A stretch of 64,000 nucleotides of DNA from Bacteroidaceae bacterium (lineage in GTDB: Bacteria > Bacteroidota > Bacteroidia > Bacteroidales > Bacteroidaceae), in contig JAFYQK010000011.1 of the NCBI GenBank assembly GCA_017547165.1, positions 62,001 through 126,000 on the forward strand, written 5' to 3'. How positions within the stretch are numbered: position 1 is the stretch's first letter; each line of letters begins with the position of its first letter. Under the pieces are notes generated by a model that made no database searches, was not told the origin of the DNA, and was given only the letters and a program-made list of their open reading frames with translations. This document shows positions 1 through 10,063 of this stretch, in pieces. Position numbers and translations under genes: made by a program.

Positions 1-135
1 ATAGTGCATCCTCATTTTACCGCTAATGGTGCATAATATCTGGGCTCCAATTTTTTCGAGTTCAACTCGGAAATTTGCATTAGAAAGAGCCTCTACTACT
101 ACTCCATCTTGTTCTATAACTGCTTGCTTTGCCAT
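1..135 (-). CDS. infA: Translation initiation factor IF-1 (3' end outside window)
   Basis: The reverse strand reads [17 protein letters not shown] and continues with NFRVELE and [11 protein letters not shown], the start of the one-domain S1/OB-fold factor IF-1, which binds the 30S A site during initiation. About 45 of the usual 72 codons are present; the rest lies beyond position 1. It follows map by 21 bases and closes the spc-type operon visible here. The ATG at 133-135 gives the conserved MAKQ start. Confidence 0.95.
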   Translation of the reverse strand, partial: MAKQAVIEQDGVVVEALSNANFRVELEKIGAQILCTISGKMRMHY

Positions 136-156
136 TATGTACTTATAGCTCTGTTA

Positions 157-948
157 TTAATATTGATTCTCTATCTTTTCAATTTCCTCAAACGAGGAGA
201 GTATCTCTGGTTTACCATGATGTATGGCTATGGTGTGCTCATAATGTGCTGCACATTTGCCGTCACGAGTCTTTATGGTCCATTTGTCAGGCATCATCCA
301 TATCTCACGGCTGCCTTGAACAATCATTGGTTCAATTGCGATACACAAACCATTCTTAATTTGTTTACCAGAACCTAATTTTCCATAGTTAGGAACCTGA
401 GGATCCTCATGCATATCTTTACCAATGCCATGCCCCACAAATTCTCTCACTACACCAAATCCATGCTGCTCACAATGATTTTGGATTGCAGCTCCAATAT
501 CACCAATTCTTTTACCAGCATAAGAAGCATCTATACCCTTATACAACGACTCTTTAGTGATGCGAAGGAGTTCATTAACTTCATCAGAAACCTCTCCTAC
601 TCGGAAAGTATAACATGAATCACCATTGAATCCTTCAAGAAGAACACCGCAATCAACAGAAACAATATCACCATCAACTAATGGAATATCATTTGGGATA
701 CCATGCACAACAACATCATTGACCGAAGTGCAAAGACTTGCAGGAAAATCCGAACCATATGGATTAGGATAACCCAAAAAGGTTGGTATCGCCTTGTGGT
801 CGCGAATGAACTCCTCTGCCAACCTGTCCAAGTGTTTGGTTGTAACTCCTGGTTTTATCAACTTACCGACCTCTGTCAGTGTTTTAGAAACCAATTGGTT
901 GGCAGAGCGCATTAAACCAATTTCATCTTCTGTCTTTAGAAATATCAT
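157..948 (-). CDS. map: Methionine aminopeptidase, type I
   Basis: This 263-residue cytosolic metalloprotease removes the initiator methionine from nascent proteins. All five metal ligands of the M24 family are visible: D99 (SVDCG), D110 (NGDSC), H173 (VGHGIG), E206 (AIEPM) and E237 (HYEHT). Also present is H82 (VVHGIP), which contacts substrate in this family. Length fits the bacterial short form without an N-terminal zinc domain. It lies between secY and infA with about 21-base gaps, the usual place in Bacteroidetes, so it is cotranscribed with ribosomal proteins and the Sec channel whose products it processes. Confidence 0.97.
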   Translation of the reverse strand: MIFLKTEDEIGLMRSANQLVSKTLTEVGKLIKPGVTTKHLDRLAEEFIRDHKAIPTFLGYPNPYGSDFPASLCTSVNDVVVHGIPNDIPLVDGDIVSVDCGVLLEGFNGDSCYTFRVGEVSDEVNELLRITKESLYKGIDASYAGKRIGDIGAAIQNHCEQHGFGVVREFVGHGIGKDMHEDPQVPNYGKLGSGKQIKNGLCIAIEPMIVQGSREIWMMPDKWTIKTRDGKCAAHYEHTIAIHHGKPEILSSFEEIEKIENQY

Positions 949-969
949 TACAGAGAGATCTCTAAATTA

Positions 970-2310
970 CTAAGCCATTCCGTTACGGCCATGAATTCGA
1001 CCGCTGCTCAACAAACCATCATAGTGTCTCATTAGCAAATGACTCTCAACCTGTTGCAAGGTATCAAGTACAACACCAACTAAAATCAGCAAACTTGTTC
1101 CGCCGAAGAATTGTGCGAATTCCTGAGACACTTTCAAATAACCAGCAAATGCAGGCATACATGCTATCAATGCAAGGAATATAGAACCAGGGAATGTGAG
1201 ACGAGACATTATCTGATCAAGATATTCAGCTGTGTCGTGACCAGGACGAACACCTGGAATAAATCCATTATTACGCTTAATATCTTCTGCCATCTGTACA
1301 GGATTCATAGTAATAGCTGTATAGAAATATGTAAATGCAATGATAAGAAGTGCAAATACAACATTATACAACATACTTGTGTGGTCACTTAACATAATCA
1401 ACCACGCAGAAGGATTCTCACCTCCACTAATCATCTGCAACAGAGTGATGGGGATGAACATTATTGCTTGAGCAAAAATAATGGGCATTACATTAGCAGC
1501 AAATACCTTAATAGGAATATACTGACGTGAGCCACCCACCTGCTGTCCTGCATAAACACGCTTAGCATATTGAACGGGTACTTTTCGGGTTCCTTGAACC
1601 AACATGATAGAAGCACAAATAACAGCCATGAGAACGATAATCTCAATAGCAAACATTATGAGTCCACCACCTGTCAAATTATTCAGACGACCCACGAGTT
1701 CCTGACCAAAAGCCTGAGGCAAACGAGCAATGATACCGAGCATAATAATGATAGAAACACCATTACCAATACCCTTATCAGTAATTCTCTCGCCAAGCCA
1801 AAGGATAAACATACTGCCAGCAGCCAGAATTATTGTGCTTGAAACAATGAACCATGTCCAATCCAAATTAGGATTCAAAGCACCAGCAGCCTGCATCTTA
1901 AGGTTAATCAAGTAAGAGGGAGCTTGAAAAAGCAGGATGAGAATTGTTAACCAACGAGTATATTGGTTCATTTTTCTACGTCCGCTTTCACCCTCTCTCT
2001 GCATTTTTTGGAAATGAGGAACAACGAAAGCAAACAACTGAATAACGATTGAAGCCGAAATATATGGCATAATTCCTAACGCAAAAACTGATGCGTTAGA
2101 GAATGCACCACCAGAGAACATATTCAGAAGAGACATCAAACCTGTATTAGTCTGCTCATGCAATTTAGTAAGAGCATTAGGATCAATGCCAGGAAGCACA
2201 ACAAATGAGCCTAAACGATATATTGCTGCAAATCCTAGGGTGAAGAGGATCTTTGTTCTGAGATCCTCTACACTCCATATGTTCTTTAAGGTTTCAATAA
2301 ACTTTTTCAT
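970..2310 (-). CDS. secY: Protein translocase channel subunit SecY
   Basis: This 446-residue integral membrane protein forms the channel of the Sec translocase together with SecE, encoded here at 30876. It is hydrophobic throughout with about ten membrane segments, and contains family landmarks such as LGIMPYISASI in the second helix region, GERITDKGIGNG and the cytoplasmic loop with GFIPGVRPG. The stop lies 21 bases before map and the start only 5 bases after rplO. No irregularity is seen. Confidence 0.97.
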   Translation of the reverse strand: MKKFIETLKNIWSVEDLRTKILFTLGFAAIYRLGSFVVLPGIDPNALTKLHEQTNTGLMSLLNMFSGGAFSNASVFALGIMPYISASIVIQLFAFVVPHFQKMQREGESGRRKMNQYTRWLTILILLFQAPSYLINLKMQAAGALNPNLDWTWFIVSSTIILAAGSMFILWLGERITDKGIGNGVSIIIMLGIIARLPQAFGQELVGRLNNLTGGGLIMFAIEIIVLMAVICASIMLVQGTRKVPVQYAKRVYAGQQVGGSRQYIPIKVFAANVMPIIFAQAIMFIPITLLQMISGGENPSAWLIMLSDHTSMLYNVVFALLIIAFTYFYTAITMNPVQMAEDIKRNNGFIPGVRPGHDTAEYLDQIMSRLTFPGSIFLALIACMPAFAGYLKVSQEFAQFFGGTSLLILVGVVLDTLQQVESHLLMRHYDGLLSSGRIHGRNGMA

Positions 2311-2315
2311 TATGT

Positions 2316-2759
2316 TTACAATTTAGTAGCAGTACCACCAGCTGCAACAATAGCAGCCTCAGCAGACTTAGAGAATGCATTAGCAGTTACCTCAACCTTA
2401 GCGGTCAAAGAGCCGTTACCTAAAACTTTTACAAGTTGGCCAGCCTTAGCAAAACCTGCTGCGACAAACTCTGCGTTACTGATAGTGGTAATACCCTTAT
2501 CAGCCATAACCTGCAAAGCGCTCAAATTCACTGCCTGATACTCAACATGGTTGATATTCTTGAAGCCGAACTTAGGCAAACGACGCTGCAAAGGCATCTG
2601 ACCACCCTCGAAACCGATCTTCTTCTTATAACCAGAACGAGCCTTAGCACCCTTATGACCACGGGTAGATGTACCACCTAAGCCACTACCGGGACCACGA
2701 CCAATTCGGCGCTCGCTGTGAGTTGAGCCTGCTGCAGGCTTCAATGTATTTAACTTCAT
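2316..2759 (-). CDS. rplO: 50S ribosomal protein L15
   Basis: The 147-residue product opens with MKLNTLKPAAGS and a glycine- and arginine-rich loop (RRIGRGPGSGLGGTSTRGHKG) that threads into 23S rRNA in this family, followed by the globular C-terminal part (GFKNINHVEYQAVN). L15 assembles late into the large subunit. It lies between rpmD and secY, as in most spc operons. Confidence 0.97.
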   Translation of the reverse strand: MKLNTLKPAAGSTHSERRIGRGPGSGLGGTSTRGHKGAKARSGYKKKIGFEGGQMPLQRRLPKFGFKNINHVEYQAVNLSALQVMADKGITTISNAEFVAAGFAKAGQLVKVLGNGSLTAKVEVTANAFSKSAEAAIVAAGGTATKL

Positions 2760-2791
2760 AACGATTTCTGTTTTAGAATTGAATTTAACGA

Positions 2792-2968
2792 TTAGCCGAT
2801 AACCTTCACTAAGTGATGAACTGCCTGAATCAAGCCACGAGTGCTTGCATTGTCTTCCAACTCAACAATTTGGTTCATCTTCTTTAGGCCCAAAGTATCC
2901 AAGGTTGCCTTCTGGCGCTTAGGAGCATGGATACGGCTCTTAACTTGCTGTACTTTAATAGTTGCCAT
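2792..2968 (-). CDS. rpmD: 50S ribosomal protein L30
   Basis: A 58-codon frame starts at the ATG at 2966-2968 and ends with TAA at 2792-2794. It translates as MATIKVQQVKSRIHAPKRQK, then TLDTLGLKKMNQIVELEDN and LIQAVHHLVKVIG, which is L30 (ferredoxin-like fold; bacterial short form). It is easily missed because it is short. It fills the gap between rpsE (ending 2992) and rplO, the expected position for rpmD. Confidence 0.96.
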   Translation of the reverse strand: MATIKVQQVKSRIHAPKRQKATLDTLGLKKMNQIVELEDNASTRGLIQAVHHLVKVIG

Positions 2969-2991
2969 AATAAGTTTCTCCTTTTCTAAGT

Positions 2992-3501
2992 TTAACCACG
3001 GAATACTTTCTCAAGACTAACGCCACGATTTTGAGCAACCTGACGTGCATCACGCATGCTTGCCAAAGCAGCAATAGTAGCCTTAACCAAGTTGTGAGGA
3101 TTAGAAGAACCCTTTGACTTAGCCAAACAGTCAGTAACACCAACGCTCTCAAGGACAGCACGCATAGCACCACCTGCTACAACACCAGTACCATGGCTAG
3201 CGGGCATGATCAATACCTCAGCACCACCAAACTTAGCAGCTGCCTCATGAGGTACAGTTCCTTTAAGAACAGGAACTTTAACCAAATTCTTCTTAGCAGC
3301 CTCTACACCCTTAGCGATAGCAGCAGTTACTTCACCAGCCTTACCAAGACCCCAACCGATTACGCCGTTCTCATTACCAACAACAACGATAGCGCTGAAT
3401 GTGAATGTGCGACCACCCTTAGTAACCTTAGTAACACGGTTAATAGCAACTAAACGATCCTTTAATTCTTCGCTATTAATATTTATGTTCTTAATTGCCA
3501 T
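2992..3501 (-). CDS. rpsE: 30S ribosomal protein S5
   Basis: The 169-residue product has the double-stranded-RNA-binding-like N domain ([21 protein letters not shown]) and the C domain with [26 protein letters not shown]5 sits at the mRNA entry and contributes to decoding accuracy. It lies between rplR (8-base gap) and rpmD. No ram-type change can be judged by eye. Confidence 0.97.
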   Translation of the reverse strand: MAIKNININSEELKDRLVAINRVTKVTKGGRTFTFSAIVVVGNENGVIGWGLGKAGEVTAAIAKGVEAAKKNLVKVPVLKGTVPHEAAAKFGGAEVLIMPASHGTGVVAGGAMRAVLESVGVTDCLAKSKGSSNPHNLVKATIAALASMRDARQVAQNRGVSLEKVFRG

Positions 3502-3509
3502 AATTATAA

Positions 3510-3851
3510 TTAGAATTTAAGTCCACCGTTACGAGCAGCATCTGCCACTTCCTTTACTCTACCATGATACAGATAACCATTACGGTCGAAAACTACAGCT
3601 GTTATACCAGCCTCAATAGCCTTCTTCGCAATCAACTCACCAACCTTTGCAGCCTGTTCCTTCTTAGGACAAGTCTCCATACCAAGACTACTAGCGCTTA
3701 CTAAAGTAGTACCAGTAAGGTCGTTGATAATCTGTACATAAATCTGCTTATTGCTGCGGAAAACACTCATACGAGGACGTGCGGCAGTACCAGAAATCTT
3801 ATTACGAACTCTATACTTAATCTTAATTCGTCTTTCTATTTTTGTTGTCAT
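3510..3851 (-). CDS. rplR: 50S ribosomal protein L18
   Basis: The 113-residue product contains [22 protein letters not shown] and the C-terminal [21 protein letters not shown], diagnostic of L18, which binds 5S rRNA together with L5 (rplE at 5275). A basic N-terminus contacts RNA. It lies in canonical order between rplF and rpsE. Confidence 0.97.
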   Translation of the reverse strand: MTTKIERRIKIKYRVRNKISGTAARPRMSVFRSNKQIYVQIINDLTGTTLVSASSLGMETCPKKEQAAKVGELIAKKAIEAGITAVVFDRNGYLYHGRVKEVADAARNGGLKF

Positions 3852-3871
3852 AATCTTACAGTTTTAAAGAT

Positions 3872-4438
3872 TTACTTTGAACCTGCTGACTTACCAGACT
3901 TTCTACGTACTACCTCACCAGCGAAGAGGACACCCTTACCCTTGTAAGGCTCAGGCTTACGGAAAGAACGAATTTTAGCACAAACTTGGCCTAACAACTG
4001 CTTGTCGCAAGACTCAAGGATGATCAGAGGATTCTGGTTTCTCTCAGACTTGGTCTCTACCTTAATTTCAGAAGGTAACTGAATGAAAATGCTGTGAGTG
4101 AAGCCCAAAGACAACTCTATCAAATTACCTTGGTTGCTTACACGGAAACCTACACCTACCAACTCAAGGGTCTTCTTGTAACCTTCGCTAACGCCAACAA
4201 CCATGTTGTTAACCAAAGAACGGTACAAACCGTGGTATGCGTGCTTCTGCTTTGCATCAACATCAGCAGTTTCATCAATCTCAAATACAATTTCTGAATC
4301 AGAAATCTTAACCAGGATAGAGGAATCAATAGACTGACTCATCTCACCTTTAGGACCCTTAACATTAACAACATTGTTGTTGAATGAAACGGTAACTCCA
4401 GCAGGTATAGTAATGGGCAATTTACCTATTCTTGACAT
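3872..4438 (-). CDS. rplF: 50S ribosomal protein L6
   Basis: The 188-residue product starts MSRIGKLPITIPAGV and shows the duplicated L6 fold, ending with the C-terminal signature PEPYKGKGVLFAGEVVRRKSGKS. L6 lies near the sarcin-ricin loop and the factor-binding site. It stands between rpsH and rplR. Confidence 0.97.
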   Translation of the reverse strand: MSRIGKLPITIPAGVTVSFNNNVVNVKGPKGEMSQSIDSSILVKISDSEIVFEIDETADVDAKQKHAYHGLYRSLVNNMVVGVSEGYKKTLELVGVGFRVSNQGNLIELSLGFTHSIFIQLPSEIKVETKSERNQNPLIILESCDKQLLGQVCAKIRSFRKPEPYKGKGVLFAGEVVRRKSGKSAGSK

Positions 4439-4455
4439 TGCTAAATCCTCCTAAA

Positions 4456-4851
4456 TTAATATACATAACAAAGAACCTCACCACCAATCTTAAGATCAGC
4501 AGCCTCCTTGTTAGTCATTACACCCTTGGAAGTGGATATAATAGCAATACCCAGTCCGTTAATAACTCTTGGCATATCCTTATAACCAGTATACTTACGC
4601 ATACCAGGAGTAGATATACGAATCAATTTCTTGATAGCGTTCTGACGAGTCTGCTCGTCATACTTAAGAGCTACCTTGATTGTACCCTGAGGTCCATCTT
4701 CGATGAACTTATAGTTCAAGATGTAACCCTTCTCGAAGAGAATCTTAGTGATTTCCTTCTTCAAATTTGACGCAGGACACTCAACAACACGGTGTTTTGC
4801 CTGGATTGCATTACGCAAACGCGTCAAATAATCTGCAATTGGATCTGTCAT
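4456..4851 (-). CDS. rpsH: 30S ribosomal protein S8
   Basis: From the ATG at 4849-4851 the product is 131 residues, starting MTDPIADYLTRLRNA and ending with the S8 signature ISTSKGVMTNKEAADLKIGGEVLCYVY. A longer frame reaches 4890 but adds residues unlike S8, so the internal start is chosen. S8 binds the central domain of 16S rRNA and, in enterobacteria, represses the spc operon through rplE-region mRNA; that control is not shown here. Confidence 0.96.
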   Translation of the reverse strand: MTDPIADYLTRLRNAIQAKHRVVECPASNLKKEITKILFEKGYILNYKFIEDGPQGTIKVALKYDEQTRQNAIKKLIRISTPGMRKYTGYKDMPRVINGLGIAIISTSKGVMTNKEAADLKIGGEVLCYVY

Positions 4852-4959
4852 TTGTTTAAAAGTTTTAATTAATCGGGGCTTCCCCGACAATATTAAAAAT
4901 AACTATATTTATTGACGCTCCTCCTAATATATGTCATCGGGAGGAGCATCAAATCTCTC

Positions 4960-5265
4960 TTACCAGCTAGCCTTCTTCACGCCAGGAATCAAACCTGCAG
5001 ATGCCATCTCGCGGAACTGTATACGGCTTATGCCAAACATACGGATATAACCCTTGGGACGACCTGTAATCTTGCAACGATTGTGCAGGCGGATAGGATT
5101 TGCATTGCGAGGAATTGCTTGAAGTTTCTGAGCTGCCTCAAATGCATCAACGGGATCTGTATTAGGATTGTTGATGATTTTCTTCAAAGCTGCACGCTTC
5201 TCAGCATACTTAGCTACCATTTTTGCACGCTTAACCTCGCGAGCCTTCATTGATTCTTTTGCCAT
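4960..5265 (-). CDS. rpsN: 30S ribosomal protein S14, zinc-independent form
   Basis: The 101-residue product starts [15 protein letters not shown] and ends [26 protein letters not shown] and [17 protein letters not shown]. Length and the single cysteine show the long, zinc-free form. It lies between rplE and rpsH. The 108-base gap before rpsH contains a stem around CTCCTCC and GGGAGGAG at about 4917-4944, which could be an intercistronic hairpin. Confidence 0.96.
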   Translation of the reverse strand: MAKESMKAREVKRAKMVAKYAEKRAALKKIINNPNTDPVDAFEAAQKLQAIPRNANPIRLHNRCKITGRPKGYIRMFGISRIQFREMASAGLIPGVKKASW

Positions 5266-5274
5266 AACTTTATG

Positions 5275-5829
5275 TTAGTTTTTAGCGTTCTTAAAGGGAA
5301 GACCAAACTCCTTCAAAAGAGCATAACCCTCTTCGTCGGTCTTAGCTGTAGTCACAAAAGTGATATTCATACCCAAAATGCGATCGATAGCATCGATATT
5401 GATCTCAGGGAAGATAATCTGCTCCTGAATACCGAGAGTATAATTACCTCGGCCATCAAACTTGCTTTCGATACCCTTGAAGTCGCGGATACGTGGCAAA
5501 GCAACACGAACCAACTTCTCCAAGAACTCATACATACGCTCACGACGCAGAGTTACCATAACGCCAATAGGCATTTTCTTACGAAGTTTGAACTGTGCAA
5601 CGTCCTTCTTTGAGAAGGTAGCAACAGCCTTCTGACCAGTAATCTCGGTTATTTCCTTGATAGCTACCTCGATAATCTTCTTATCAGCAGTAGCCATACC
5701 CAGACCCTGATTGATCACAATCTTCTTCAGAACGGGGATCTGCATTGAAGAGTCATAGTTGAACTGCTTCATCAATGCAGGAGCTATACGCTCTGCGTAT
5801 TCTTTCTTAAGGCTTGCAGTATTTGCCAT
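5275..5829 (-). CDS. rplE: 50S ribosomal protein L5
   Basis: The product is 184 residues from the ATG at 5827-5829 ([15 protein letters not shown]). It has [14 protein letters not shown] near the start and the family signature [21 protein letters not shown]5 binds 5S rRNA and contacts S13 across the subunit interface. A longer in-frame start at 5883 would overlap the end of rplX and adds atypical sequence, so it is not used. Confidence 0.96.
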   Translation of the reverse strand: MANTASLKKEYAERIAPALMKQFNYDSSMQIPVLKKIVINQGLGMATADKKIIEVAIKEITEITGQKAVATFSKKDVAQFKLRKKMPIGVMVTLRRERMYEFLEKLVRVALPRIRDFKGIESKFDGRGNYTLGIQEQIIFPEINIDAIDRILGMNITFVTTAKTDEEGYALLKEFGLPFKNAKN

Positions 5830-5830
5830 C

Positions 5831-6148
5831 TTAGATTTCCTCTCCACTCTTTTTAGCAAAACGGACCAACTTACCGTCTGCATTCAGTTTTCTACCAATG
5901 CGAGTAGCCTTACCAGTCTTAGGATCTACAGGGTTAAGGTTTGAGATATGGATAGGAGCCTCAATTTCAATAATGCCACCCTGTGGATATTTTGCACTGG
6001 GCTTTTGACTCTTCTTAACCTTATTTACACCCTCAACTATGGCGCGCTGCTCTTTAACGAACACCTTCAACACCTTACCGCTCTGACCCTTGTTCTCGCC
6101 AGCATTTACGATTACGGTGTCGCCTTTCTTAATGTGTAACTTACTCAT
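5831..6148 (-). CDS. rplX: 50S ribosomal protein L24
   Basis: The 105-residue product starts [21 protein letters not shown], a KOW motif typical of L24, an early assembly initiator on 23S rRNA. The C-terminal part ([14 protein letters not shown] [13 protein letters not shown]) is also typical. It ends one base before the rplE start codon region, suggesting coupled translation. Confidence 0.97.
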   Translation of the reverse strand: MSKLHIKKGDTVIVNAGENKGQSGKVLKVFVKEQRAIVEGVNKVKKSQKPSAKYPQGGIIEIEAPIHISNLNPVDPKTGKATRIGRKLNADGKLVRFAKKSGEEI

Positions 6149-6171
6149 TGTTCTTCTAACGTCTTTGAATA

Positions 6172-6537
6172 TTAAAGAACCTCAGGTGCTAAAGACACGA
6201 CCTTCATGTTTGCAGCACGGAGTTCACGGGCAACGGGACCGAAGATACGACTACCACGCAAATCACCTGAATTATTCAACAGGACACATGCGTTGTCGTC
6301 GAAACGGATATATGAACCGTCAGCGCGACGAACCTCCTTCTTTGTACGTACAATCAGGGCCTTTGATACTGCACCTTTCTTAACATCACTGGTGGGGATT
6401 GCACTCTGGATAGCGACTACAATCACGTCACCTACTGAAGCGTAGCGACGACGAGTACCACCGAGGACACGAATGCACTTAGCCTCTTTAGCACCGCTAT
6501 TATCTGCTACTACTAATCTAGATTCTGCTTGTATCAT
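6172..6537 (-). CDS. rplN: 50S ribosomal protein L14
   Basis: The 121-residue product starts [27 protein letters not shown] and contains the L14 signature [19 protein letters not shown] and [11 protein letters not shown]. It lies at the subunit interface and is the usual target of ribosome silencing factor RsfS. It is two bases from rpsQ. Confidence 0.98.
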   Translation of the reverse strand: MIQAESRLVVADNSGAKEAKCIRVLGGTRRRYASVGDVIVVAIQSAIPTSDVKKGAVSKALIVRTKKEVRRADGSYIRFDDNACVLLNNSGDLRGSRIFGPVARELRAANMKVVSLAPEVL

Positions 6538-6539
6538 TT

Positions 6540-6797
6540 TTACTTAGCTCTTTCTACGATTTCTACTACTCTCCATCTCTTGGTCTTGCTCAAAGGACGA
6601 GTCTCCATAATCAAAACGGTATCACCCTTATGACAATCGTTCTTCTCGTCGTGAGCATGGTACTTCTTCGTTTTAGCAACGAACTTACCATAAATAGGGT
6701 GCTTTTCTTTGAACTTGGCAGCTACAACGATGGTCTTATCCATCTTATCGCTAACCACAACACCCGTACGAGTTTTTCTTAAATTTCTTGCTTCCAT
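6540..6797 (-). CDS. rpsQ: 30S ribosomal protein S17
   Basis: The 85-residue product has the OB-fold core with [16 protein letters not shown] and the S17 signature [20 protein letters not shown]. It is a primary 16S rRNA binder of the 5' domain. It follows rpmC by 16 bases and precedes rplN. Confidence 0.97.
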   Translation of the reverse strand: MEARNLRKTRTGVVVSDKMDKTIVVAAKFKEKHPIYGKFVAKTKKYHAHDEKNDCHKGDTVLIMETRPLSKTKRWRVVEIVERAK

Positions 6798-6813
6798 ATC
6801 TTGAAGTACCTAA

Positions 6814-7008
6814 TTACTTGTTTGACTCTTTCTGGCGAAGCACCGTCTTCATGCGAGCGATGTTACGACGAGCAGCCTTAATTTGAGAGTTGTTTTCAAG
6901 AGGAGCAACAGCATGATTTAACTTCATCTGATCATAGTTAGCTACCTCTACTGCGATACGCTCTGCAAGTTCTGCAGCTGTCATTGCGTTAATTTCTGCA
7001 ATCTTCAT
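6814..7008 (-). CDS. rpmC: 50S ribosomal protein L29
   Basis: The 64-residue mostly helical product reads MKIAEINAMTAAELAERI and ends RRNIARMKTVLRQKESNK, matching L29, which lies near the peptide exit tunnel close to L23. It begins 2 bases after rplP ends, so the two are probably translationally coupled. Confidence 0.96.
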   Translation of the reverse strand: MKIAEINAMTAAELAERIAVEVANYDQMKLNHAVAPLENNSQIKAARRNIARMKTVLRQKESNK

Positions 7009-7010
7009 TA

Positions 7011-7436
7011 TTATGCGTTTTTGTCGTAATCACGTCTAACAATAAACTTGGTGGTTACAGGCAACTTTTGAGCTGCAAGGCGAAGAGCTTCCTTCGCGAT
7101 TTCGTAACTTACACCTTCAATCTCGAAAATTATACGTCCAGGGGTAATGGGGAACACATAACCTACAGGATCACCCTTACCCTTACCCATACGTACGTCA
7201 GCAGGCTTCTTTGTGATTGGTTTGTCAGGGAAGATACGAATCCAGCTCTGACCCTCACGCTGCATGTAACGTGTCATAGCTACACGAGCTGCCTCAATCT
7301 GGCGAGCGGTAATCCATCGTGTTTCCAATGACTTGATACCGAAGCTACCGAATGCCAACTGATTGCCACGCATTGCATTACCTTTACGGTGATTTTTTTG
7401 TGGCCTTCTGTATTTAGTTCTTTTTGGTTGTAACAT
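7011..7436 (-). CDS. rplP: 50S ribosomal protein L16
   Basis: The 141-residue product starts [15 protein letters not shown] and has [15 protein letters not shown] plus the signature [20 protein letters not shown]16 is needed for the A-site tRNA environment and late assembly of the 50S. It lies between rpsC and rpmC as usual. Confidence 0.98.
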   Translation of the reverse strand: MLQPKRTKYRRPQKNHRKGNAMRGNQLAFGSFGIKSLETRWITARQIEAARVAMTRYMQREGQSWIRIFPDKPITKKPADVRMGKGKGDPVGYVFPITPGRIIFEIEGVSYEIAKEALRLAAQKLPVTTKFIVRRDYDKNA

Positions 7437-7450
7437 TTTAATTCAGTTTT

Positions 7451-8182
7451 TTAACGGTTGTTGTTCTTCTTGCGACGGAAGTTCTTACCACCGCCATTGC
7501 CACCGAAACCACGGCCCTGTTCCTTTGCTTGAGTAAAGTTAGGAGCCAAATCCTTCTTACCAAAAACCTCACCGCGGCAAATCCATACCTTGATACCCAA
7601 GATACCAACCTTAGTAAGAGCCTCTGCGTGACAATAATCGATATCAGCTCTCAAAGTATGCAAAGGTGTACGACCCTCTTTAAGCATTTCTGAACGAGCT
7701 ATTTCAGCACCATTCAAACGACCGCTGATCAGAACCTTGATACCCTCTGCACCAGCACGCATTGAATTAGCGATAGCCATCTTGATTGCGCGACGGTAAG
7801 CAATCTTACCTTCAACCTGGCGAGCGATATTGTTTGCAACAATTGTTGCATCCAACTCAGGTTTCTTTACCTCAAAGATATTGATTTGAATATCCTTATC
7901 GGTTACCTTCTTCAACTCTTCCTTGAGCTTATCAACCTTCTCACCACCCTTGCCGATGATCAAACCTGGACGAGCAGTGCACACAGTAATAGTAACCATT
8001 TTAAGTGTACGCTCGATAACAATACGTGAAATGCTTGCGTCACCAAGACGGGCATTGAGATACTTACGGATCTGGCTATCTTCGAGGATAGTGTCTCCAT
8101 AGTTCTTGCCACCAAACCAATTCGAATCCCAACCGCGTACAATACCCAAACGGTTGCTTATAGGATTAACTTTCTGTCCCAT
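7451..8182 (-). CDS. rpsC: 30S ribosomal protein S3
   Basis: The 243-residue product contains the KH domain ([21 protein letters not shown]) and the C-terminal S3 domain ([30 protein letters not shown]). The tail is a glycine-, asparagine- and lysine-rich extension ([21 protein letters not shown]), seen in Bacteroidetes S3 proteins. S3 forms part of the mRNA entry helicase site. Confidence 0.97.
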   Translation of the reverse strand: MGQKVNPISNRLGIVRGWDSNWFGGKNYGDTILEDSQIRKYLNARLGDASISRIVIERTLKMVTITVCTARPGLIIGKGGEKVDKLKEELKKVTDKDIQINIFEVKKPELDATIVANNIARQVEGKIAYRRAIKMAIANSMRAGAEGIKVLISGRLNGAEIARSEMLKEGRTPLHTLRADIDYCHAEALTKVGILGIKVWICRGEVFGKKDLAPNFTQAKEQGRGFGGNGGGKNFRRKKNNNR

Positions 8183-8195
8183 GTTTCTTTTCTAA

Positions 8196-8591
8196 TTAAT
8201 CTTTCTTAGTGTCGACGAACAAGGTGATATGATTAGAACGCTTGCGAATTCTATATCCACGACCCTGAGGAGCTGGTCTCATACGCTTAAGAGTTGCACC
8301 CTCGTTTACATAAATCTTAGAGATAAACAACTCACCATCCTCGGCTTTGCGCTCGTTCTTCTGTTCCCAATTTGAAATTGCAGAACGAAGCAATCTCTCT
8401 ACATCTGCGCTGGCAGCCTTTGCACAGAACTTCAATGTACCCAAAGCTCTGTTCACTTCCATTCCGCGAACCAGATCAACAACGTATCTCATTTTGCGGG
8501 GAGAAGAAGGAACGTTTTGCAACTTTGCAAAACTCTGGGCCTTGCGTGCTTCCTTTCTTGCGTCAGCAGCTAATCTTTTTCTTTTTCCCAT
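8196..8591 (-). CDS. rplV: 50S ribosomal protein L22
   Basis: The 131-residue product has [23 protein letters not shown], then ISNWEQKNE, and the long beta hairpin ending [21 protein letters not shown] that lines the exit tunnel. No insertion or deletion of the macrolide-resistance type is evident. It lies between rpsS and rpsC. Confidence 0.97.
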   Translation of the reverse strand: MGKRKRLAADARKEARKAQSFAKLQNVPSSPRKMRYVVDLVRGMEVNRALGTLKFCAKAASADVERLLRSAISNWEQKNERKAEDGELFISKIYVNEGATLKRMRPAPQGRGYRIRKRSNHITLFVDTKKD

Positions 8592-8626
8592 TATATTATT
8601 CTATTTTTTCCAGTTGATGGTTCCGT

Positions 8627-8896
8627 TTACTTCTTTTTCTTATCACCGTGGCCACCGAACTTACGAGTAGGTGCGAACTCACCCAACTTATGACCAACCA
8701 TGTTTTCTGTTACGTAAACGGGAATGAACTTATTTCCGTTATGAACGGCTACTGTATGTCCTACGAAATCAGGAGAGATCATAGAAGCACGAGCCCAGGT
8801 CTTGACTACGTTTTTCTTACCACTCTCATTCATGGCAAGAATCTTCTTCTCAAGATTAACTTCGATATAGGGACCTTTCTTTAATGAACGACTCAT
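8627..8896 (-). CDS. rpsS: 30S ribosomal protein S19
   Basis: The 89-residue product starts [19 protein letters not shown] and has the signature [30 protein letters not shown]. It sits in the 30S head and complexes with S13. It lies between rplB and rplV. Confidence 0.98.
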   Translation of the reverse strand: MSRSLKKGPYIEVNLEKKILAMNESGKKNVVKTWARASMISPDFVGHTVAVHNGNKFIPVYVTENMVGHKLGEFAPTRKFGGHGDKKKK

Positions 8897-8919
8897 AATA
8901 TTACGCTGTTAACTTCTGA

Positions 8920-9747
8920 TTACTTCTTATTAGCTCTCTCGATGATATACTTATTAGACTGCTTCTTTGGTGCGCGAGTCTTCTTACCCTTAGCATACAA
9001 GCCGGTACGTGAACGTGGGTGACCACCAGACTGACGACCTTCACCACCACCCATGGGATGATCATGAGGATTCATAACAACACCACGGTTATGAGGACGA
9101 CGACCCAACCAGCGACTACGTCCAGCCTTACCAGAGCTCTCCAATGCATGGTCGCTATTACCTACACTACCTACTGTAGCCTTACAAGCGCTCAATATCT
9201 GTCGAGTCTCACCTGAAGGCAACTTAATAACGCAGTAACGACCTTCACGAGAAGTCAACTGTGCAAAGTTACCAGCTGAACGAACCAGCAAACCACCCTG
9301 ACCAGGACGAAGCTCAATATTGTGAACAACAGTACCCACAGGAATATTCTGCAAAGGAAGTGCATTACCTACCTCAGGAGCAGCATCAGCACCGCTCATC
9401 AAAGTAGCACCTACCTTCAAACCGTTAGGAGCAATAATATAACGCTTTTCACCATCAGCATAGTAAAGAAGAGCGATACGAGCAGAGCGATTGGGATCAT
9501 ACTCAATAGTCTTTACAACTGCTGGAACACCATCTTTCTCGCGTTTGAAGTCAATAAAACGATACTTCTGTTTGTGACCGCCACCTACATAGCGTACAGT
9601 CATCTTACCAGTTGTGTTACGACCACCAGAAGACTTCTTGCCACATACGAGAGACTTCTCAGGTACTGATGCAGTAATTTCCTCGAAAGTACCTATAATC
9701 TTATGTCTTTGGCCCGGTGTTGTGGGCTTAAATTTACGTACTGCCAT
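8920..9747 (-). CDS. rplB: 50S ribosomal protein L2
   Basis: The 275-residue product starts [17 protein letters not shown] and ends with the very conserved [26 protein letters not shown] segment, including the histidine important for peptidyl transferase function. L2 bridges the subunits. It lies between rplW and rpsS. Confidence 0.98.
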   Translation of the reverse strand: MAVRKFKPTTPGQRHKIIGTFEEITASVPEKSLVCGKKSSGGRNTTGKMTVRYVGGGHKQKYRFIDFKREKDGVPAVVKTIEYDPNRSARIALLYYADGEKRYIIAPNGLKVGATLMSGADAAPEVGNALPLQNIPVGTVVHNIELRPGQGGLLVRSAGNFAQLTSREGRYCVIKLPSGETRQILSACKATVGSVGNSDHALESSGKAGRSRWLGRRPHNRGVVMNPHDHPMGGGEGRQSGGHPRSRTGLYAKGKKTRAPKKQSNKYIIERANKK

Positions 9748-9754
9748 CTTTTAA

Positions 9755-10045
9755 TTAAATATTGCTATAGAAATCAATAACATCGCCCTCCTTAAGAGTA
9801 ACGATAGCCTTCTTGAAGGCATTTGTACGACCCTTCAACAGACCTGCCTTAGTATAACGAGCTTTGTTCTTACCCGCATAGATGCAAGTATTAACATCAA
9901 CTACAGTTACATTGTAACGTGTCTCAATCTCCTTCTTCAGTTCGATCTTGTTTGCCTCAGGACGTACCACGAAGCCATACTTATTCTGCTTCTCTGTAAT
10001 ACCGGTCATCTTTTCTGTGACCAGAGGTTTAATAATGTATGTCAT
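9755..10045 (-). CDS. rplW: 50S ribosomal protein L23
   Basis: The 96-residue product starts MTYIIKPLVTEKMTGITEKQNKYGFVV and contains EIETRYNVTVVDVNT, the L23 fold at the tunnel exit where trigger factor and SRP dock. It lies between rplD and rplB. Confidence 0.97.
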   Translation of the reverse strand: MTYIIKPLVTEKMTGITEKQNKYGFVVRPEANKIELKKEIETRYNVTVVDVNTCIYAGKNKARYTKAGLLKGRTNAFKKAIVTLKEGDVIDFYSNI

Positions 10046-10063
10046 AGTTCTACGGACGTCTAA

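Noticed and set aside
4852..4890. Longer N-terminus of S8
   Set aside because: The extra 13 residues are unlike S8; the start MTDPIADYLTRLRNA is the family start.
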